Assembly (NCBI RefSeq): GCF_030816075.1
Contig: NZ_JAUSXO010000001.1
Span: forward strand, 1,612,001 to 1,676,000
DNA length: 64,000 bases
Origin: Arthrobacter agilis
Lineage (GTDB): Bacteria > Actinomycetota > Actinomycetes > Actinomycetales > Micrococcaceae
Direction of reading: 5' to 3'
Made by a program: the position numbers and the translations under genes. This document shows positions 1 to 8,787 of the stretch, piece by piece; position 1 is the stretch's first letter; the number at the start of each line of letters is the position of its first letter. Under the pieces are notes generated by a model. It made no database searches. It was not told the DNA's origin and was given only the letters and a program-made list of their open reading frames with translations.

Positions 1-801
1 GCCCTCTCCAAGGGCGGCACTGAACGCGATTCCCGCGACGAAGGCGGCGATGAATCCGTTGCCGCCGAAGGTCACTGCGCCGGCGAAGCTGCCGAGCGCG
101 GCAGCCAGAGTTGCCAGTCGTCGACCACCGGAACTCACCCAGTCGCGCTCCGAAGCGAACGCGATGAGCTTGGCGCTCCCCCACCCGACGGCGACACCCA
201 CAACGATCCCGATACCCAGTTCGAGCAGCGGACGGATTCGGGCGTCGTCATGGCCACCATCGGTGCCGAGCTGACCCGCCACCAGCGCGAGCGCGAAGAC
301 GACGATCGGAGTGACGATCCCATCGTTGAGCCCGCTCTCGACGGTGATCACGCGGCGCATCCGCGAGGGGATCCGCTTGTCGTTGATCACCTGGGCACTC
401 AGCGCAGCATCAGTAGGGGCGAGGGCGGCGCCGACGAACAGCGCGAGAGCCCAGCTGAAGTCATCGAAGAACACGACAGCGGCGACGGTGCCGAAAAGCA
501 GAGTGAGTGGAAGGCCGATCCCCAACAGACGCGCAGGCACCCGGAGATCGTGCCTCAAGTCTGCGACATTCACCCTCACCGCGTCGGAGAACAGCAGCAT
601 CGCAAGCGTCAACTCGGCGAGAAGGTGAACCGACGGCGCCTCGACATCGATCGGAACCGGGCCCCAGTATCGGTTCCCGAGCAGGAAACCGGCAAGCATG
701 AACACCAGCGGACCGGTGATATTCCATCGACTCAAGCGATTCGAGGTCACTGCCCATCCAAGGATGAGCACCATCAGGAGGGCGAACGCCGCATCAGTCA
801 T
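1..801 (-). CDS. Na+/H+ antiporter, CPA1 family (3' end cut by window edge)
   Basis: This is the N-terminal 267 codons of a cation:proton antiporter that would exchange Na+ or K+ for H+ across the membrane. It opens with a hydrophobic helix (MTDAAFALLMVLILGWAV) and continues through several membrane segments. The CPA1 signature ESGLNDGIVTPIV lies near residue 150, after an APTDAAL segment typical of the ion-binding core. The start ATG has GGGGAGG eight bases upstream. The frame stays open to the first base, so the C-terminal part lies outside the window. It is the last gene of a minus-strand run after the glutamine amidotransferase and DUF2252 genes, 90 bp from the latter. The family call is firm; ion specificity is unknown. 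Confidence 0.85.
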   Translation of the reverse strand, partial: MTDAAFALLMVLILGWAVTSNRLSRWNITGPLVFMLAGFLLGNRYWGPVPIDVEAPSVHLLAELTLAMLLFSDAVRVNVADLRHDLRVPARLLGIGLPLTLLFGTVAAVVFFDDFSWALALFVGAALAPTDAALSAQVINDKRIPSRMRRVITVESGLNDGIVTPIVVFALALVAGQLGTDGGHDDARIRPLLELGIGIVVGVAVGWGSAKLIAFASERDWVSSGGRRLATLAAALGSFAGAVTFGGNGFIAAFVAGIAFSAALGEG

Positions 802-891
802 CAGTCCGACCTCCCCGGGTTCGAGGGCTACTGCGAAGCATCGCGACGCGATTCATGCGGTTCGACTTCCCTTCCAGATCGTGGACCGCCC

Positions 892-2325
892 CTAGCCGAC
901 GCCGACGGCTTCCAGGCGTCCGGAACGGACTGCAGCGACGAAAGCCTGGAAGTCGCGTTCGTTCTGGTCGGCATAGTGCCCGGAGAAGTCGGCAATGGAG
1001 CGGTCGAATGTGTCGCTGCTACCCAGGTAGGCGGCCAGCGCGACGGGGTCACCGGATCGGGCATGCGCCCGTGCCAGGGTCCATCCGCAGGCATTGGCAT
1101 AGAACGTCATGCCGAGCGGCCTCATCCCCTCCACAACGGCTGAACCCTTCATGTCACGCAACTGGCGCCAATACAGATACCTGTTCTCCTGTACGCCCTT
1201 CGTCCAGCCAAGAAAGATGTCGCTCGCGGCCTGCATCATCCGCTGCCCCTGCACCACCCGCTCGCCCGGCTGGCGGAACCGGCTCTTCGGCAGGTGGTCC
1301 TCGAGCACAGACCTCCTGGCTTCCTTGACCTGCAGGAACAACGGATCCTGTTGATCCCGGCCCTGAAGCAGAGCGATGAATGCCCGCGTGCCGACACTGC
1401 CGACACCCACGACTCTGCGGGCGACATCGACCACTTCGAAGCGCTCCAGCAAGTGACGCCGGTCAGCAGGGAGGGTGGCCCGGTAGGCGCGGAACTGCTC
1501 ATGAACCACCTGCTCCACCTCATCGGGCGACATGCCGAACGATCGACCCAGGTCCCGGGCAGGAATGATGATCGGAGGCTTGCTGACGATCCGGTACTTC
1601 CCGTCGACGCGCTCGGCGAGCTTGGAGAGTGCCTGCAGACTGTCACGGGTGCGAGCCTTGGCGATGTTCGTCCGCGCCGACTTGCCCACATCTTCGGCCC
1701 TCTTCAGGGCCTTGCCCTTCTGGGTCGCCACCGCCACATCGATGGCGTCCATCAGTTCCTCCTCGGACAGTCGGGCGTACCAGATGTCCAGAGTCCGCAT
1801 CTGCGCGAACCGGGCCATCGCTTCGCGGTATGCCCGCACCGCCGTGAGTGTCACTTCGAGCGCGTCGTCTTCGGCGAATGCGTTGTTCCTCGCCGCGATC
1901 ATGAAACTCGCGGCCATGCGCTTCACGTCGTACTCGAACGGCCCTGGAAGCGTTTCGTCGAAGTCGTTGAGGTCGAACATCAACCTCCGCTCCGGTGAGG
2001 CGAACACACCGAAGTTGGACAGGTGGGCGTCCCCGCACAGCTGGGTCATCAGACCCGACCGTGGCGTGTCCATCAGGTCGGCGGCCATGATCTTGGCCGC
2101 GCCCCGGTAGAACGTGAAGGGGGAGGCCAGCATCCGCCCGTGGCGGACCGGTACGAGGTCTAGGTCGCGGGTGAGGTTCTGTTCCTCGAGCAGCGCCACA
2201 GGATCCGGGCGGTCCGCTGAGGGTAGCCAGCCCCTGTGGGAGGACCGTGGCGTCTGCTCCCTCTGCTGCTTGCCCATCGCCGCGCGTTCATGGACGCTTC
2301 GGTGCTCGACCCTGGTCTGAGCCAT
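892..2325 (-). CDS. DUF2252 domain-containing protein
   Basis: This 477-residue protein covers the whole DUF2252 family length. Family features visible are an early HGRMLASPFTFYRGAA block, CGDAHLSNFGVF, and FDLNDFDETLPGPFEYDVKR. The HxD...N and LNDFDE motifs recall aminoglycoside-phosphotransferase and kinase-like folds, so a phosphotransferase-like role has been suspected for the family, but no substrate is known. The ATG at 2325 is chosen over a GTG two codons upstream because AGAGG sits about nine bases before it. The gene follows the glutamine amidotransferase gene by 18 bp and is probably co-transcribed with it. Family assignment is sure; function is unknown. Confidence 0.85.
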   Translation of the reverse strand: MAQTRVEHRSVHERAAMGKQQREQTPRSSHRGWLPSADRPDPVALLEEQNLTRDLDLVPVRHGRMLASPFTFYRGAAKIMAADLMDTPRSGLMTQLCGDAHLSNFGVFASPERRLMFDLNDFDETLPGPFEYDVKRMAASFMIAARNNAFAEDDALEVTLTAVRAYREAMARFAQMRTLDIWYARLSEEELMDAIDVAVATQKGKALKRAEDVGKSARTNIAKARTRDSLQALSKLAERVDGKYRIVSKPPIIIPARDLGRSFGMSPDEVEQVVHEQFRAYRATLPADRRHLLERFEVVDVARRVVGVGSVGTRAFIALLQGRDQQDPLFLQVKEARRSVLEDHLPKSRFRQPGERVVQGQRMMQAASDIFLGWTKGVQENRYLYWRQLRDMKGSAVVEGMRPLGMTFYANACGWTLARAHARSGDPVALAAYLGSSDTFDRSIADFSGHYADQNERDFQAFVAAVRSGRLEAVGVG

Positions 2326-2343
2326 GATCACGGACCTCTTCCG

Positions 2344-3174
2344 CTACACCGGGATCGGAGCGAAGGGTGCGACTTCCGCCTGAGCGCCGTGTACCACCAG
2401 ATAGGAGGCTTCCGGCACCTCCTGCCATGCCCCTTCGAGGTCGCCGAGCGGCTCGGACACCACGAGTCGCGCGTCGCCCGAGAGCCCCTGCAGTAACTCA
2501 TGGGTGGGATGCAAAGCCCTGAGGGCTGAGATGTCGGTGCTGCGGAAGAGAGAGCGGGACCGCCCTTCGCTGGAATAGCGGAAGGCCCAGGTGGTCTCCC
2601 CGTCCGTGACAGCCACCGTCATCTGCAGAGGGAATTCGACGCCGTGCTGTCGGCCGATGTTCTCGATCAGCCCGACCGCACGCGCGACAGCCCCCGGAGG
2701 ATCCTTCTCGAGTCCCAGGGTGAGCGCCAGGTAGAAGAACAGTTCCGAATCGGTTGAGCCCTGGATCAGAGGGAAGAGGGCGGGATCCACAGCGAGTGTC
2801 AGGTCTCGCTTGAGCTTGAGGAAGTCATTGATGAGTCCGTTGTGCATCCAGAGCCATCGGTCATGGCGAAAAGGGTGGCAATTTGTCTGCTGGACCGCCG
2901 TGCCGGTCGATGCGCGGATGTGGGCGAAGACGCGGCCTGACCAGGCCAGTGCCGCCAGCTCACGGAGGTTCCTGTCATTCCATGCGGGGTCCGTGCTGTG
3001 GAAAAGGCCGGGACGGGGAACCGTCGAGTACCAGCCGACCCCGAAACCATCTCCGTTGATCGTCTCGACGCCCAGCCGGGAGTACTTGCTCTGCATCACC
3101 AAAGAACGCTCCGGCTTGTACAGGAGGTCCTCAAGATTGACGGGCGAACCGGAATAGGCGATCCAACGGCACAT
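2344..3174 (-). CDS. class II glutamine amidotransferase
   Basis: A 276-residue stand-alone type 2 glutamine amidotransferase domain (YafJ/EgtC-like). The protein begins MCRWIAYSG, so removal of Met exposes Cys2 as the N-terminal nucleophile. Further family blocks are NGDGFGVGWY, the HIRASTGTAVQQTNCHPF segment, MHNGLINDF and STDSELFFYL. It should release ammonia from glutamine or hydrolyse a gamma-glutamyl amide. EgtC of ergothioneine synthesis is a relative, but no other egt gene is nearby, so that role is not supported. It probably heads a minus-strand operon with the DUF2252 and antiporter genes. The 181-bp leader (3175-3355) contains a TCACCC-n5-GGGTGA inverted repeat. Confidence 0.85.
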   Translation of the reverse strand: MCRWIAYSGSPVNLEDLLYKPERSLVMQSKYSRLGVETINGDGFGVGWYSTVPRPGLFHSTDPAWNDRNLRELAALAWSGRVFAHIRASTGTAVQQTNCHPFRHDRWLWMHNGLINDFLKLKRDLTLAVDPALFPLIQGSTDSELFFYLALTLGLEKDPPGAVARAVGLIENIGRQHGVEFPLQMTVAVTDGETTWAFRYSSEGRSRSLFRSTDISALRALHPTHELLQGLSGDARLVVSEPLGDLEGAWQEVPEASYLVVHGAQAEVAPFAPIPV

Positions 3175-3232
3175 GAGAAGTCCCTTCCGGGGACATCACA
3201 ACAGAACGACAAGGCCGGAGAATCACCCCTCA

Positions 3233-3249
3233 AGGGTGAATCGACGTGC
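3233..3249. promoter_or_regulatory. small inverted repeat upstream of the glutamine amidotransferase gene
   Basis: TCACCC and GGGTGA flank the five bases CTCAA. The repeat lies about 60 bp before the start codon at 3174, in the otherwise empty 181-bp gap 3175-3355. The position fits an operator or a leader hairpin. I recognise no specific regulator for it. Confidence 0.3.
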
Positions 3250-3355
3250 ACCACTCCGCTTTCGTCCCGGCTCCCGGCAGCAGTGTCCTCCTTCTGGCTG
3301 CGGAAACAGTTGAAGGCCCACTCCCCTGTCGGCCTGGTGTCCGCCCGCTGGAGGA

Positions 3356-4000
3356 TCAGCTCACGGAGCGCCGCTCAGCCGGCATCGGTGAGCGGAACGC
3401 GAGCCGCTGCCCCGGAGCCCACACGTACTCGTCGTCGCAGCGATAGCCTCGCAGCCAGGCCCGCCCGTCCACGACGCGGAGATAGAACCCCTTGGGATAC
3501 TCCACGTCTTCACTCAGCGGCTCGGACGCGATGTGGACCGCCCCGGTCGGGCCGCGACCTGCGGACAGGACCGAGTCCGGCGCGTTCGCTTGGTCCATCA
3601 TCGTCAACCGGAGATAAGGGCCGGCCACCAGGGGACAGAGTTCGAGGCCCTGAGCCCTGGCGGCCTCGAAGACGCGGGACTGAACAGCCCCCTCCTCGAA
3701 ACCCAGCTGCTCCACGGTGCGCTCGACGATTCGCAGCGTTTCACGGAGTGGGTCATCGAACGCGGGGTGGGTGAGCAGTGTCTGCGCGTGCACATTGAGC
3801 TGCACACCCGCAAGGTGCAGAGCCTCGACGATCGCGGATCGCGACTGCCCGCCCACCTGAACCACGAGACCCCCGGTCCCTGCTGCGCTCCCCACGGAAC
3901 CATCCTCCGTCACGAGCAGCACGACAACGGTGAGCCAGGCAGCCTCAGACATCCGGTCGAGGATCCCTTGCGCTGTGTCCGGGTCTCCCGCGTTCCACAT
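3356..4000 (-). CDS. hypothetical protein downstream of CNNM/CorC protein
   Basis: A 214-residue protein of unknown family starting MWNAGDPDTAQGILD. A hydrophobic beta-rich stretch (AAWLTVVVLLVTEDG) is followed by a Gly-rich segment and a helical middle (residues about 60-110). The C-terminal half is rich in aromatic residues and beta-like (GFYLRVVDGRAWLRGYRCD). There is no convincing signal peptide. It begins ten bases after the stop of the CNNM gene, so the two are probably co-transcribed. The ATG at 4000 keeps most of the sequence but has a weak ribosome-binding site; the ATG at 3952 (MSEAAWL) is an alternative. The gene is real by codon bias and context, but its function cannot be stated. 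Confidence 0.6.
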   Translation of the reverse strand: MWNAGDPDTAQGILDRMSEAAWLTVVVLLVTEDGSVGSAAGTGGLVVQVGGQSRSAIVEALHLAGVQLNVHAQTLLTHPAFDDPLRETLRIVERTVEQLGFEEGAVQSRVFEAARAQGLELCPLVAGPYLRLTMMDQANAPDSVLSAGRGPTGAVHIASEPLSEDVEYPKGFYLRVVDGRAWLRGYRCDDEYVWAPGQRLAFRSPMPAERRSVS

Positions 4001-4010
4001 CGCGGGGCGA

Positions 4011-5318
4011 TCAGATGACCTTCTGCTCGTCGTGAGGGTGGCCTTCCGCCGGTAGCACGAGGAGTTCGGCGATGCGCCGTCGGTCGATGCTGGTGACCTG
4101 GAGGGTCGCGCCGTCCACGTCGACGGTGTCTCCCGGTGCCGCAAGCCGGCCGAGGCGGTCGAGGACGAAACCGGCGACGGTGTCCCATGTCCCCCGCGGT
4201 AGCTCGATGCCGGTCGTCTCGGCGAAGTCCTGCAGGTTGAGTCGCCCGTCGACGACGCCTCCGCCGTCAGCGAGCCTCACGGGTGCGGCGTCGGTGTCGT
4301 ATTCGTCGAAGATCTCGCCGACGACTTCCTCGACGAGATCCTCCAAAGTGACGATCCCGTCGGTGCCGCCGTATTCGTCGACGACGACGGCGATATGGGT
4401 GTTCCGGGCGCGAAGTTTCGTGAGGGTGGGAAGAAGACGGGCGGTAGCGGGCAGGTACGGGATCGGCCTGAGGACCTGTGACAATGGCGCACCCGGGTCG
4501 TGCGCGGCGGCGTCGTACAGGTCCCGCACGTGCGCGAACCCCGTGATGTCGTCGATGGACTGGTCCACCACCGGGTACCGCGAGAACGGCAGGTCGTTGA
4601 TGCGAGCGATGGCCTCTGCGACGGTGTCGCTGCTGGGGAGGGCGACGACCTCGGGCCGGGGTCGCATGACCTCACTGATCTGCCGGTCACGCAGCGAGAG
4701 CACGTCGTCCAGGATGCGGCGTTCGTCCTCGGGCAGCCCTTCATGACTCGTCACGATGTCCCGGAGCTCCTCCTCCGTCATCTCCTCGCTCGTGCGGTGG
4801 GGATCACCGCCGAGAAGACGCACCACCGCGTTCGTCGACACGGACAGCAACCAGATCACCGGGCGCATGAGCACCGCGAAACCATTGAGGACCGGGGCCA
4901 CGGCATACGCGAACTGCGCATTGCGCTGGATCGCCAGCCGTTTCGGTGCCAGCTCACCCAGGACGAGCGACAGGTACGCGACGATCAGAGTCAGCAGGAT
5001 CGTGGCAAGAGTGAGGGCGGCCGGCTCGGCCAGTCCGAGCGATACCAGCAGGGGTGCGACGGAGGGGGCAATCGACGACGCGCCGTACGCGGCCGACGCG
5101 AACCCGGCGACCGTCACCCCGATCTGCACCGCTGAGAGGAACCTGTTCGGGTTGCGAGCCAGCGCAGCGACCTTCTCGCCTCGCTTCCCGCGCTGAGCTA
5201 TGGCGTTGACCTGACTGTCGCGGAGCGTCACCAGCGCCATCTCGGTCGCCGCGAACACACCACCGATGAGGACGAACACCACGACCAGTGCGATGTTCAA
5301 CCCCAGCTCCCCGTTCAT
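4011..5318 (-). CDS. CNNM/CorC (HlyC) family membrane protein with CBS pair
   Basis: A 435-residue protein with the standard layout of this family. An N-terminal CNNM (DUF21) membrane domain of about 180 residues contains the FAATEMALVTLR signature and LGELAPKRLA. A CBS-domain pair follows at about 195-320 (MRPRPEVVALPSSDTV, HIAVVVDEYGGTDGIVTLED). A C-terminal CorC_HlyC domain ends the protein. Members are implicated in Mg2+/Co2+ efflux or Mg2+ homeostasis; the old name hemolysin is misleading. The ATG at 5318 (MNGELGLN) is preferred because it directly precedes the first membrane helix; an in-frame GTG at 5357 would add 13 unlikely residues. Confidence 0.88.
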   Translation of the reverse strand: MNGELGLNIALVVVFVLIGGVFAATEMALVTLRDSQVNAIAQRGKRGEKVAALARNPNRFLSAVQIGVTVAGFASAAYGASSIAPSVAPLLVSLGLAEPAALTLATILLTLIVAYLSLVLGELAPKRLAIQRNAQFAYAVAPVLNGFAVLMRPVIWLLSVSTNAVVRLLGGDPHRTSEEMTEEELRDIVTSHEGLPEDERRILDDVLSLRDRQISEVMRPRPEVVALPSSDTVAEAIARINDLPFSRYPVVDQSIDDITGFAHVRDLYDAAAHDPGAPLSQVLRPIPYLPATARLLPTLTKLRARNTHIAVVVDEYGGTDGIVTLEDLVEEVVGEIFDEYDTDAAPVRLADGGGVVDGRLNLQDFAETTGIELPRGTWDTVAGFVLDRLGRLAAPGDTVDVDGATLQVTSIDRRRIAELLVLPAEGHPHDEQKVI

Positions 5319-5712
5319 CGGACCACCCCAGGAAGAGGTAGCCGGCCCGGCCTCCACCGGGCACCGGGTCTGTCGCAGTCGGACGAAGTCTCAGGGGAAC
5401 GGGTCATACCTCCACTCTAGGAACTGAAGGCCACGCCGGTCGACCTCGAGGCGCCGAAGACAGCGCCTCCCTCCTCGGTGGCGGCATCCGGAGCCGCGGT
5501 CTACGTCGATGGGAGACAGTCCGGCGACCGAGCGCGGGTGCAAGGATTCCGCATGCAACGCTGCTCCGGGGGCGACGCGTGGTGCACGCGCCTGTACCCG
5601 GCTATCTTGGCACGTACGCGGATGCGATCAGCGCTCACGGGGTCAGTCATGGTTCCTGCGCGGTCACCTGGTCAGGTGAGACGTGCAGCACCGCACGATG
5701 AAGGAGACAGAC
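5319..5712. other. intergenic region between divergent CNNM and DUF1508 genes
   Basis: About 390 bp without a convincing gene. It contains one clear hairpin, GAGGCGC at 5448-5454 pairing with GCGCCTC at 5463-5469. It must also hold the promoters of the two divergent genes. Small open frames here show no family resemblance. Confidence 0.5.
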
Positions 5713-5892
5713 ATGGCGGGACGATTCGAGATCTATCTGGACGATGATGAGCGATTCCGGTTCCGGCTCACAGGCGACGACGGAGCGACCCTGGTCACCA
5801 GTGAGCCGTACGGGGACAAGGACACGACCGTCAAAGGCATCAACGGTATTCGGGACTGCGCTTCATCAGCGCTCATAGCCGACCTCACCTGA
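5713..5892 (+). CDS. YegP-family (DUF1508) small protein
   Basis: A 59-residue protein made of a single DUF1508 repeat: MAGRFEIYLDDDERFRFRL, then the G-ATLVTSEPY and KGINGIRDCA motifs. E. coli YegP carries two such repeats; single-repeat forms are common in actinobacteria. The unit forms a small beta-beta-alpha fold of unknown biochemical role. The ATG is set by GAAGGAG seven bases upstream; an in-frame upstream ATG at 5683 lacks such a site. It is monocistronic and faces the DUF6766 gene convergently. Identity is sure; function is unknown. Confidence 0.85.
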   Translation: MAGRFEIYLDDDERFRFRLTGDDGATLVTSEPYGDKDTTVKGINGIRDCASSALIADLT

Positions 5893-5966
5893 GCAGTCAT
5901 CCCTGTACGTCAGCCTCCACGAGACGCTCCTTCACCGCACCGACGGGGCGGAGAGGGAAACAGCGG

Positions 5967-6629
5967 TCATGTGTCGGTGTCGCGATGTGCCATCGCGACG
6001 GGTTTGGACTCCACACTTCCACGTTCGCGCAGGTAGACGGACGCCCCGATCATCACGGCGATGACCATGAACTCGCTCTGCCAGTTCTGGAAGGACTCGA
6101 ACCAGAATCGCGACGTCGCCATATACCCGAGCACGGTGACCCCTGGTTGGCCGTGACTCGCCTGTTCGTCGTTGTATGCCTCGCTTCCGCCCACTGCATG
6201 CAGGAGGAAGGAGGCCGCGAACAGGACGAAGAACATGATGGACAGCGAATGTTCGTACAGTCTGAGCACAAGACCGCCACGGCGCACCGGCCACGGTGCG
6301 TCCTTGTTGCCTGCCGATTCCCGCGGGTCGTCATCCTGCGGTTCATGCTTGCCCGGGAGCTTGGACTCCGAGGAGCCACGCTGGAACAAATACGCGGTCA
6401 ACACCACGTACATGCCCATCTGCAGGAACTCCGATTCCCAGTTCTCGAACGTCGCCTCCAGGAAGTCGCCCGTACCGAAGAAGCCGAGGAGGGTGACGCC
6501 GGGCGCTCCGTGAGCACGTTGCTCTTCGTTGTAGTCGAGGACGCCACTGAGCACCATGCCGACGAAGGAGACGAGGAACAGCGCGGCATTCGCCAGGAAG
6601 AGTCCGTGGTCTCTTATCCAGTGCTTCAT
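5967..6629 (-). CDS. DUF6766 family membrane protein
   Basis: A 220-residue membrane protein with about four transmembrane helices, near residues 10-30, 70-90, 128-148 and 185-205. It is built from two related halves. Each half has a helix, a GxxxYNxEQxxHGxPGVT loop, an FxNWxSEF motif and a second helix ending before a charged ESK tail. The first half carries DYNEEQRAHGAPGVT and ENWESEF; the second carries AYNDEQASHGQPGVT and QNWQSEF. A polar linker (about residues 90-118) joins them. I infer the duplication from the sequence. The family is common in soil bacteria and its function is unknown. It appears monocistronic. Confidence 0.8.
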   Translation of the reverse strand: MKHWIRDHGLFLANAALFLVSFVGMVLSGVLDYNEEQRAHGAPGVTLLGFFGTGDFLEATFENWESEFLQMGMYVVLTAYLFQRGSSESKLPGKHEPQDDDPRESAGNKDAPWPVRRGGLVLRLYEHSLSIMFFVLFAASFLLHAVGGSEAYNDEQASHGQPGVTVLGYMATSRFWFESFQNWQSEFMVIAVMIGASVYLRERGSVESKPVAMAHRDTDT

Positions 6630-6795
6630 GGTGGTATTCGTCCTTCCGCTGACTCAGGGCACCGTGTGCTTGTTCAACGCTAGGAACGCCGCAGTGGCGC
6701 GGCAAGCGGAATCGGCGCGCCACTGCTGTTTGCATCGTCCGGTCCGTCCCCTTCCACTGGTCCGGATGTCACGACCAGGGAATAGCGCCTTGATA

Positions 6796-7053
6796 TCAAG
6801 GAATTCGTGAAGGTGATTCCTCTCCAGGAAGGGCCGACAGTTTCCTCGCCTGTCTTTTCTTGCCACGCAATGCGAGCATTATCCAGTAGATTGCAAGGCC
6901 GGCGGCTATAACCAGGAAGACCCAGTCCCAGGCATTCCCGTTCCCGTAGGCAAGCCGAATGATGATCGGGATACTGAGCAGAACCGCGCCCAGGAAGCCT
7001 GCGACCAATGGCCCGTCACCGTGGAGAATCTGGTTCTTATTCTTCTGTCCCAT
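6796..7053 (-). CDS. small two-helix membrane protein, unknown
   Basis: An 85-residue protein with a polar N-terminus (MGQKNKNQILHGDG), two hydrophobic helices at about 16-34 and 42-62, and a basic C-terminal tail (RGKKRQARK). By eye its DNA is less GC-rich than its neighbours, with many A/T third positions, which may hint at separate ancestry. No family is recognised. It is divergent from the DUF427 gene. The 166-bp gap 6630-6795 on its 3' side shows no gene. Confidence 0.55.
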   Translation of the reverse strand: MGQKNKNQILHGDGPLVAGFLGAVLLSIPIIIRLAYGNGNAWDWVFLVIAAGLAIYWIMLALRGKKRQARKLSALPGEESPSRIP

Positions 7054-7162
7054 ATCCCTACTCTGTCAGGTGCCGCTGTCGAACCGTAGGACGCGCGAAG
7101 CGAGGCGGTTATAGAGCCCTCCGCCTCTATCCGGACCAGGGGCGCAGGTCTACCGTGAGTGC

Positions 7163-8044
7163 ATGCCGGGCCCAACGAAAGACTCACTCGACCTTGACGC
7201 CGATATGACCGGCGTGCAGATGCGGGATGCGATGGGGCAGCTGCTCCAGAAGCTCCGGTACGAGCCGACGGCCAAGCGCATCCGCGCGACGCTCGGCGGG
7301 CGGACCGTCGTCGACACCACGCGCGCAATGCTCGTGTGGGAGCCGCGACGGGTCGTGCCCGGCTACGCCGTCCCGTACCAGGACATCCACGCCGAGATCT
7401 CGCTTCGCTCCTCGACGCCACTCGAGAATGACGCGGTGGGATTCATGCTTCCCGACCTGTCGAAGGTTCCCGTGTTCGACCCGCGGATCCCGTTCGACGT
7501 GCGCACGACGGCCGGCGAACCGGTCGAGGTACGCGTTCCGGAGACGGATGCCGCGGCTGCCGGGTTCCGGGCACACGACCCCGGTCTCGCCGATCATGTG
7601 ATCCTCGCATTCGCCGACTTCGACACCTGGTTCGAGGAAGACGACGAGATCATCAGCCATCCGCATGACCCGTACGGTCGCATCGACATTCGAGGCACCT
7701 CCCGGCACGTGCAGCTGATGCTCGACGGCCACGTCCTCGCCGACACCACCCGAGCACGGATGCTGTTCGAGACGAACCTGCCTGCCCGGTACTACCTGCC
7801 GATGGAGGACGTCGTGGCGCCGCTCGAGCCCAGCTCGACAAGCTCGATGTGCTCGTACAAGGGTTATGCGACCTGGTACTCCGCGACTATCGGAGATCAA
7901 CGGGTGGACGACATTGCGTGGCAGTACGAACACCCCCTGAGCGACGCAGCGGACGTGCGGGACTACGTCGCGTTCCTCGACGAGCGACTGGACCTCGTCA
8001 TCGATGGCGAGCAACAGAAGCGCTCAGTGACTCCGTGGTCGTGA
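7163..8044 (+). CDS. tandem DUF427 domain protein
   Basis: A 293-residue protein with two DUF427 domains. The first spans about 25-130 (RIRATLGGRTVVDTTRAML then WEPRRVVPGYAVP). The second spans about 165-275 (HVQLMLDGHVLADTTRARM then FETNLPARYYLP). DUF427 forms a compact beta-tent fold found singly or in tandem; a small-molecule-binding role is suspected but unproven. The motif W-YSATIGDQRVDDIAWQYEHP near the end is typical of the complete second domain. The start ATG has only a weak ribosome-binding site, so a slightly later start cannot be excluded. Confidence 0.85.
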   Translation: MPGPTKDSLDLDADMTGVQMRDAMGQLLQKLRYEPTAKRIRATLGGRTVVDTTRAMLVWEPRRVVPGYAVPYQDIHAEISLRSSTPLENDAVGFMLPDLSKVPVFDPRIPFDVRTTAGEPVEVRVPETDAAAAGFRAHDPGLADHVILAFADFDTWFEEDDEIISHPHDPYGRIDIRGTSRHVQLMLDGHVLADTTRARMLFETNLPARYYLPMEDVVAPLEPSSTSSMCSYKGYATWYSATIGDQRVDDIAWQYEHPLSDAADVRDYVAFLDERLDLVIDGEQQKRSVTPWS

Positions 8045-8064
8045 CGCCCCTCGCGAAACGACCG

Positions 8065-8475
8065 TCAATTGATGATCTGGGCCCGTTCATCCGCATGCAG
8101 TGCCGCCAGTCGCTCTTTCCAGGTTCGTAGTGCCTCGGGTGTCAGCCGCGTCCAATCGGCGATCTCGCCGATGACCCTCAACGGAGCACGACTGCGGTAC
8201 GACCGGGTCGGATTGCCTGGGAACTTCTTGTCGGTCACGTTCGGGTCGTCCTCGAACTCTCCTGTCGGCTCGACGGCATAGACGCGCGGTTCACCATCAC
8301 CGGATGCAAGCTCTGCAGCGAGACCTGCGCCGTCGGGAAGCGCGGTGAAGTAGATGTGGTTCATGATGACGTCGGGACGGTAATTCGACCGGAAGCCCGC
8401 GGTCAGAAAATCTCCGACCTTCAGGTCCGCTTTCGTGCCGTGGAAGAACGGCCCTTTCTCGCTCACGTGGCTCAC
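8065..8475 (-). CDS. arr: NAD(+)-rifampin ADP-ribosyltransferase
   Basis: A 136-residue protein matching the full length of Arr. It begins with GPFFHGTKADLKVGDFL, where the HGT block is the family start, followed by the family-typical NHIYFT segment. It continues with RVYAVEPTGEFEDDPNVTDK, then FPGNPTRSYRS, and ends with REDs-like APLRVIGEI. Arr transfers ADP-ribose from NAD+ to the ansa-chain hydroxyl of rifampin and so inactivates it. Chromosomal arr genes are frequent in environmental actinobacteria and are not by themselves a sign of recent acquisition. The start is the GTG at 8475, with a second GTG three codons on. It appears to stand alone after the 312-bp region 8476-8787. Confidence 0.9.
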   Translation of the reverse strand: MSHVSEKGPFFHGTKADLKVGDFLTAGFRSNYRPDVIMNHIYFTALPDGAGLAAELASGDGEPRVYAVEPTGEFEDDPNVTDKKFPGNPTRSYRSRAPLRVIGEIADWTRLTPEALRTWKERLAALHADERAQIIN

Positions 8476-8787
8476 TGCGACAGCTTAGGGGACCGCCGAG
8501 GTCACCGGCCAGGTGGGCGAGGAGGCTTCGGGATGGGCAAGGCCCGCTTGACCAGGAATCTCCTGACTGTCGCGTCTGCAGGTGATGACCGCGGTGACCT
8601 CCCAGCCTTCAGGGAGGCGACAGCAGCAGGAGGCTACACATTGGTGGTCGATGGCCCTGACATCGCACCAGAAGTGCGCCAGGTTCCCGGTGCACACTCC
8701 GACGCCGCGATGCAGTAGCGAGGGGTTTCGGACGCCGTCATCCGAAGGACCTTGGTCTGCAGAAGTGGAACACCCCGGCAGGGGCCA
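8476..8787. other. 312-bp gap between ridA and arr, no firm gene
   Basis: No known gene is recognised. A minus-strand open frame (8485-8697, 70 codons) ends nine bases before arr and has coding-like codon bias. It is cysteine-rich (CTGNLAHFWC, CVASCCC), but its only start is a GTG with a badly spaced ribosome-binding site. I cannot decide whether it is a small metal-binding protein, a decayed gene or chance. Confidence 0.3.

Noticed and set aside
250-1143. Plus-strand 297-codon frame over the left edge
   Set aside because: It overlaps the antiporter and DUF2252 genes on the other strand, whose motifs are clear; composition is shadow-like.
2344-3174. Glutamine amidotransferase considered as EgtC of ergothioneine synthesis
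   Set aside because: No egtA, egtB, egtD or egtE neighbours; the gene is grouped with DUF2252 and an antiporter instead.
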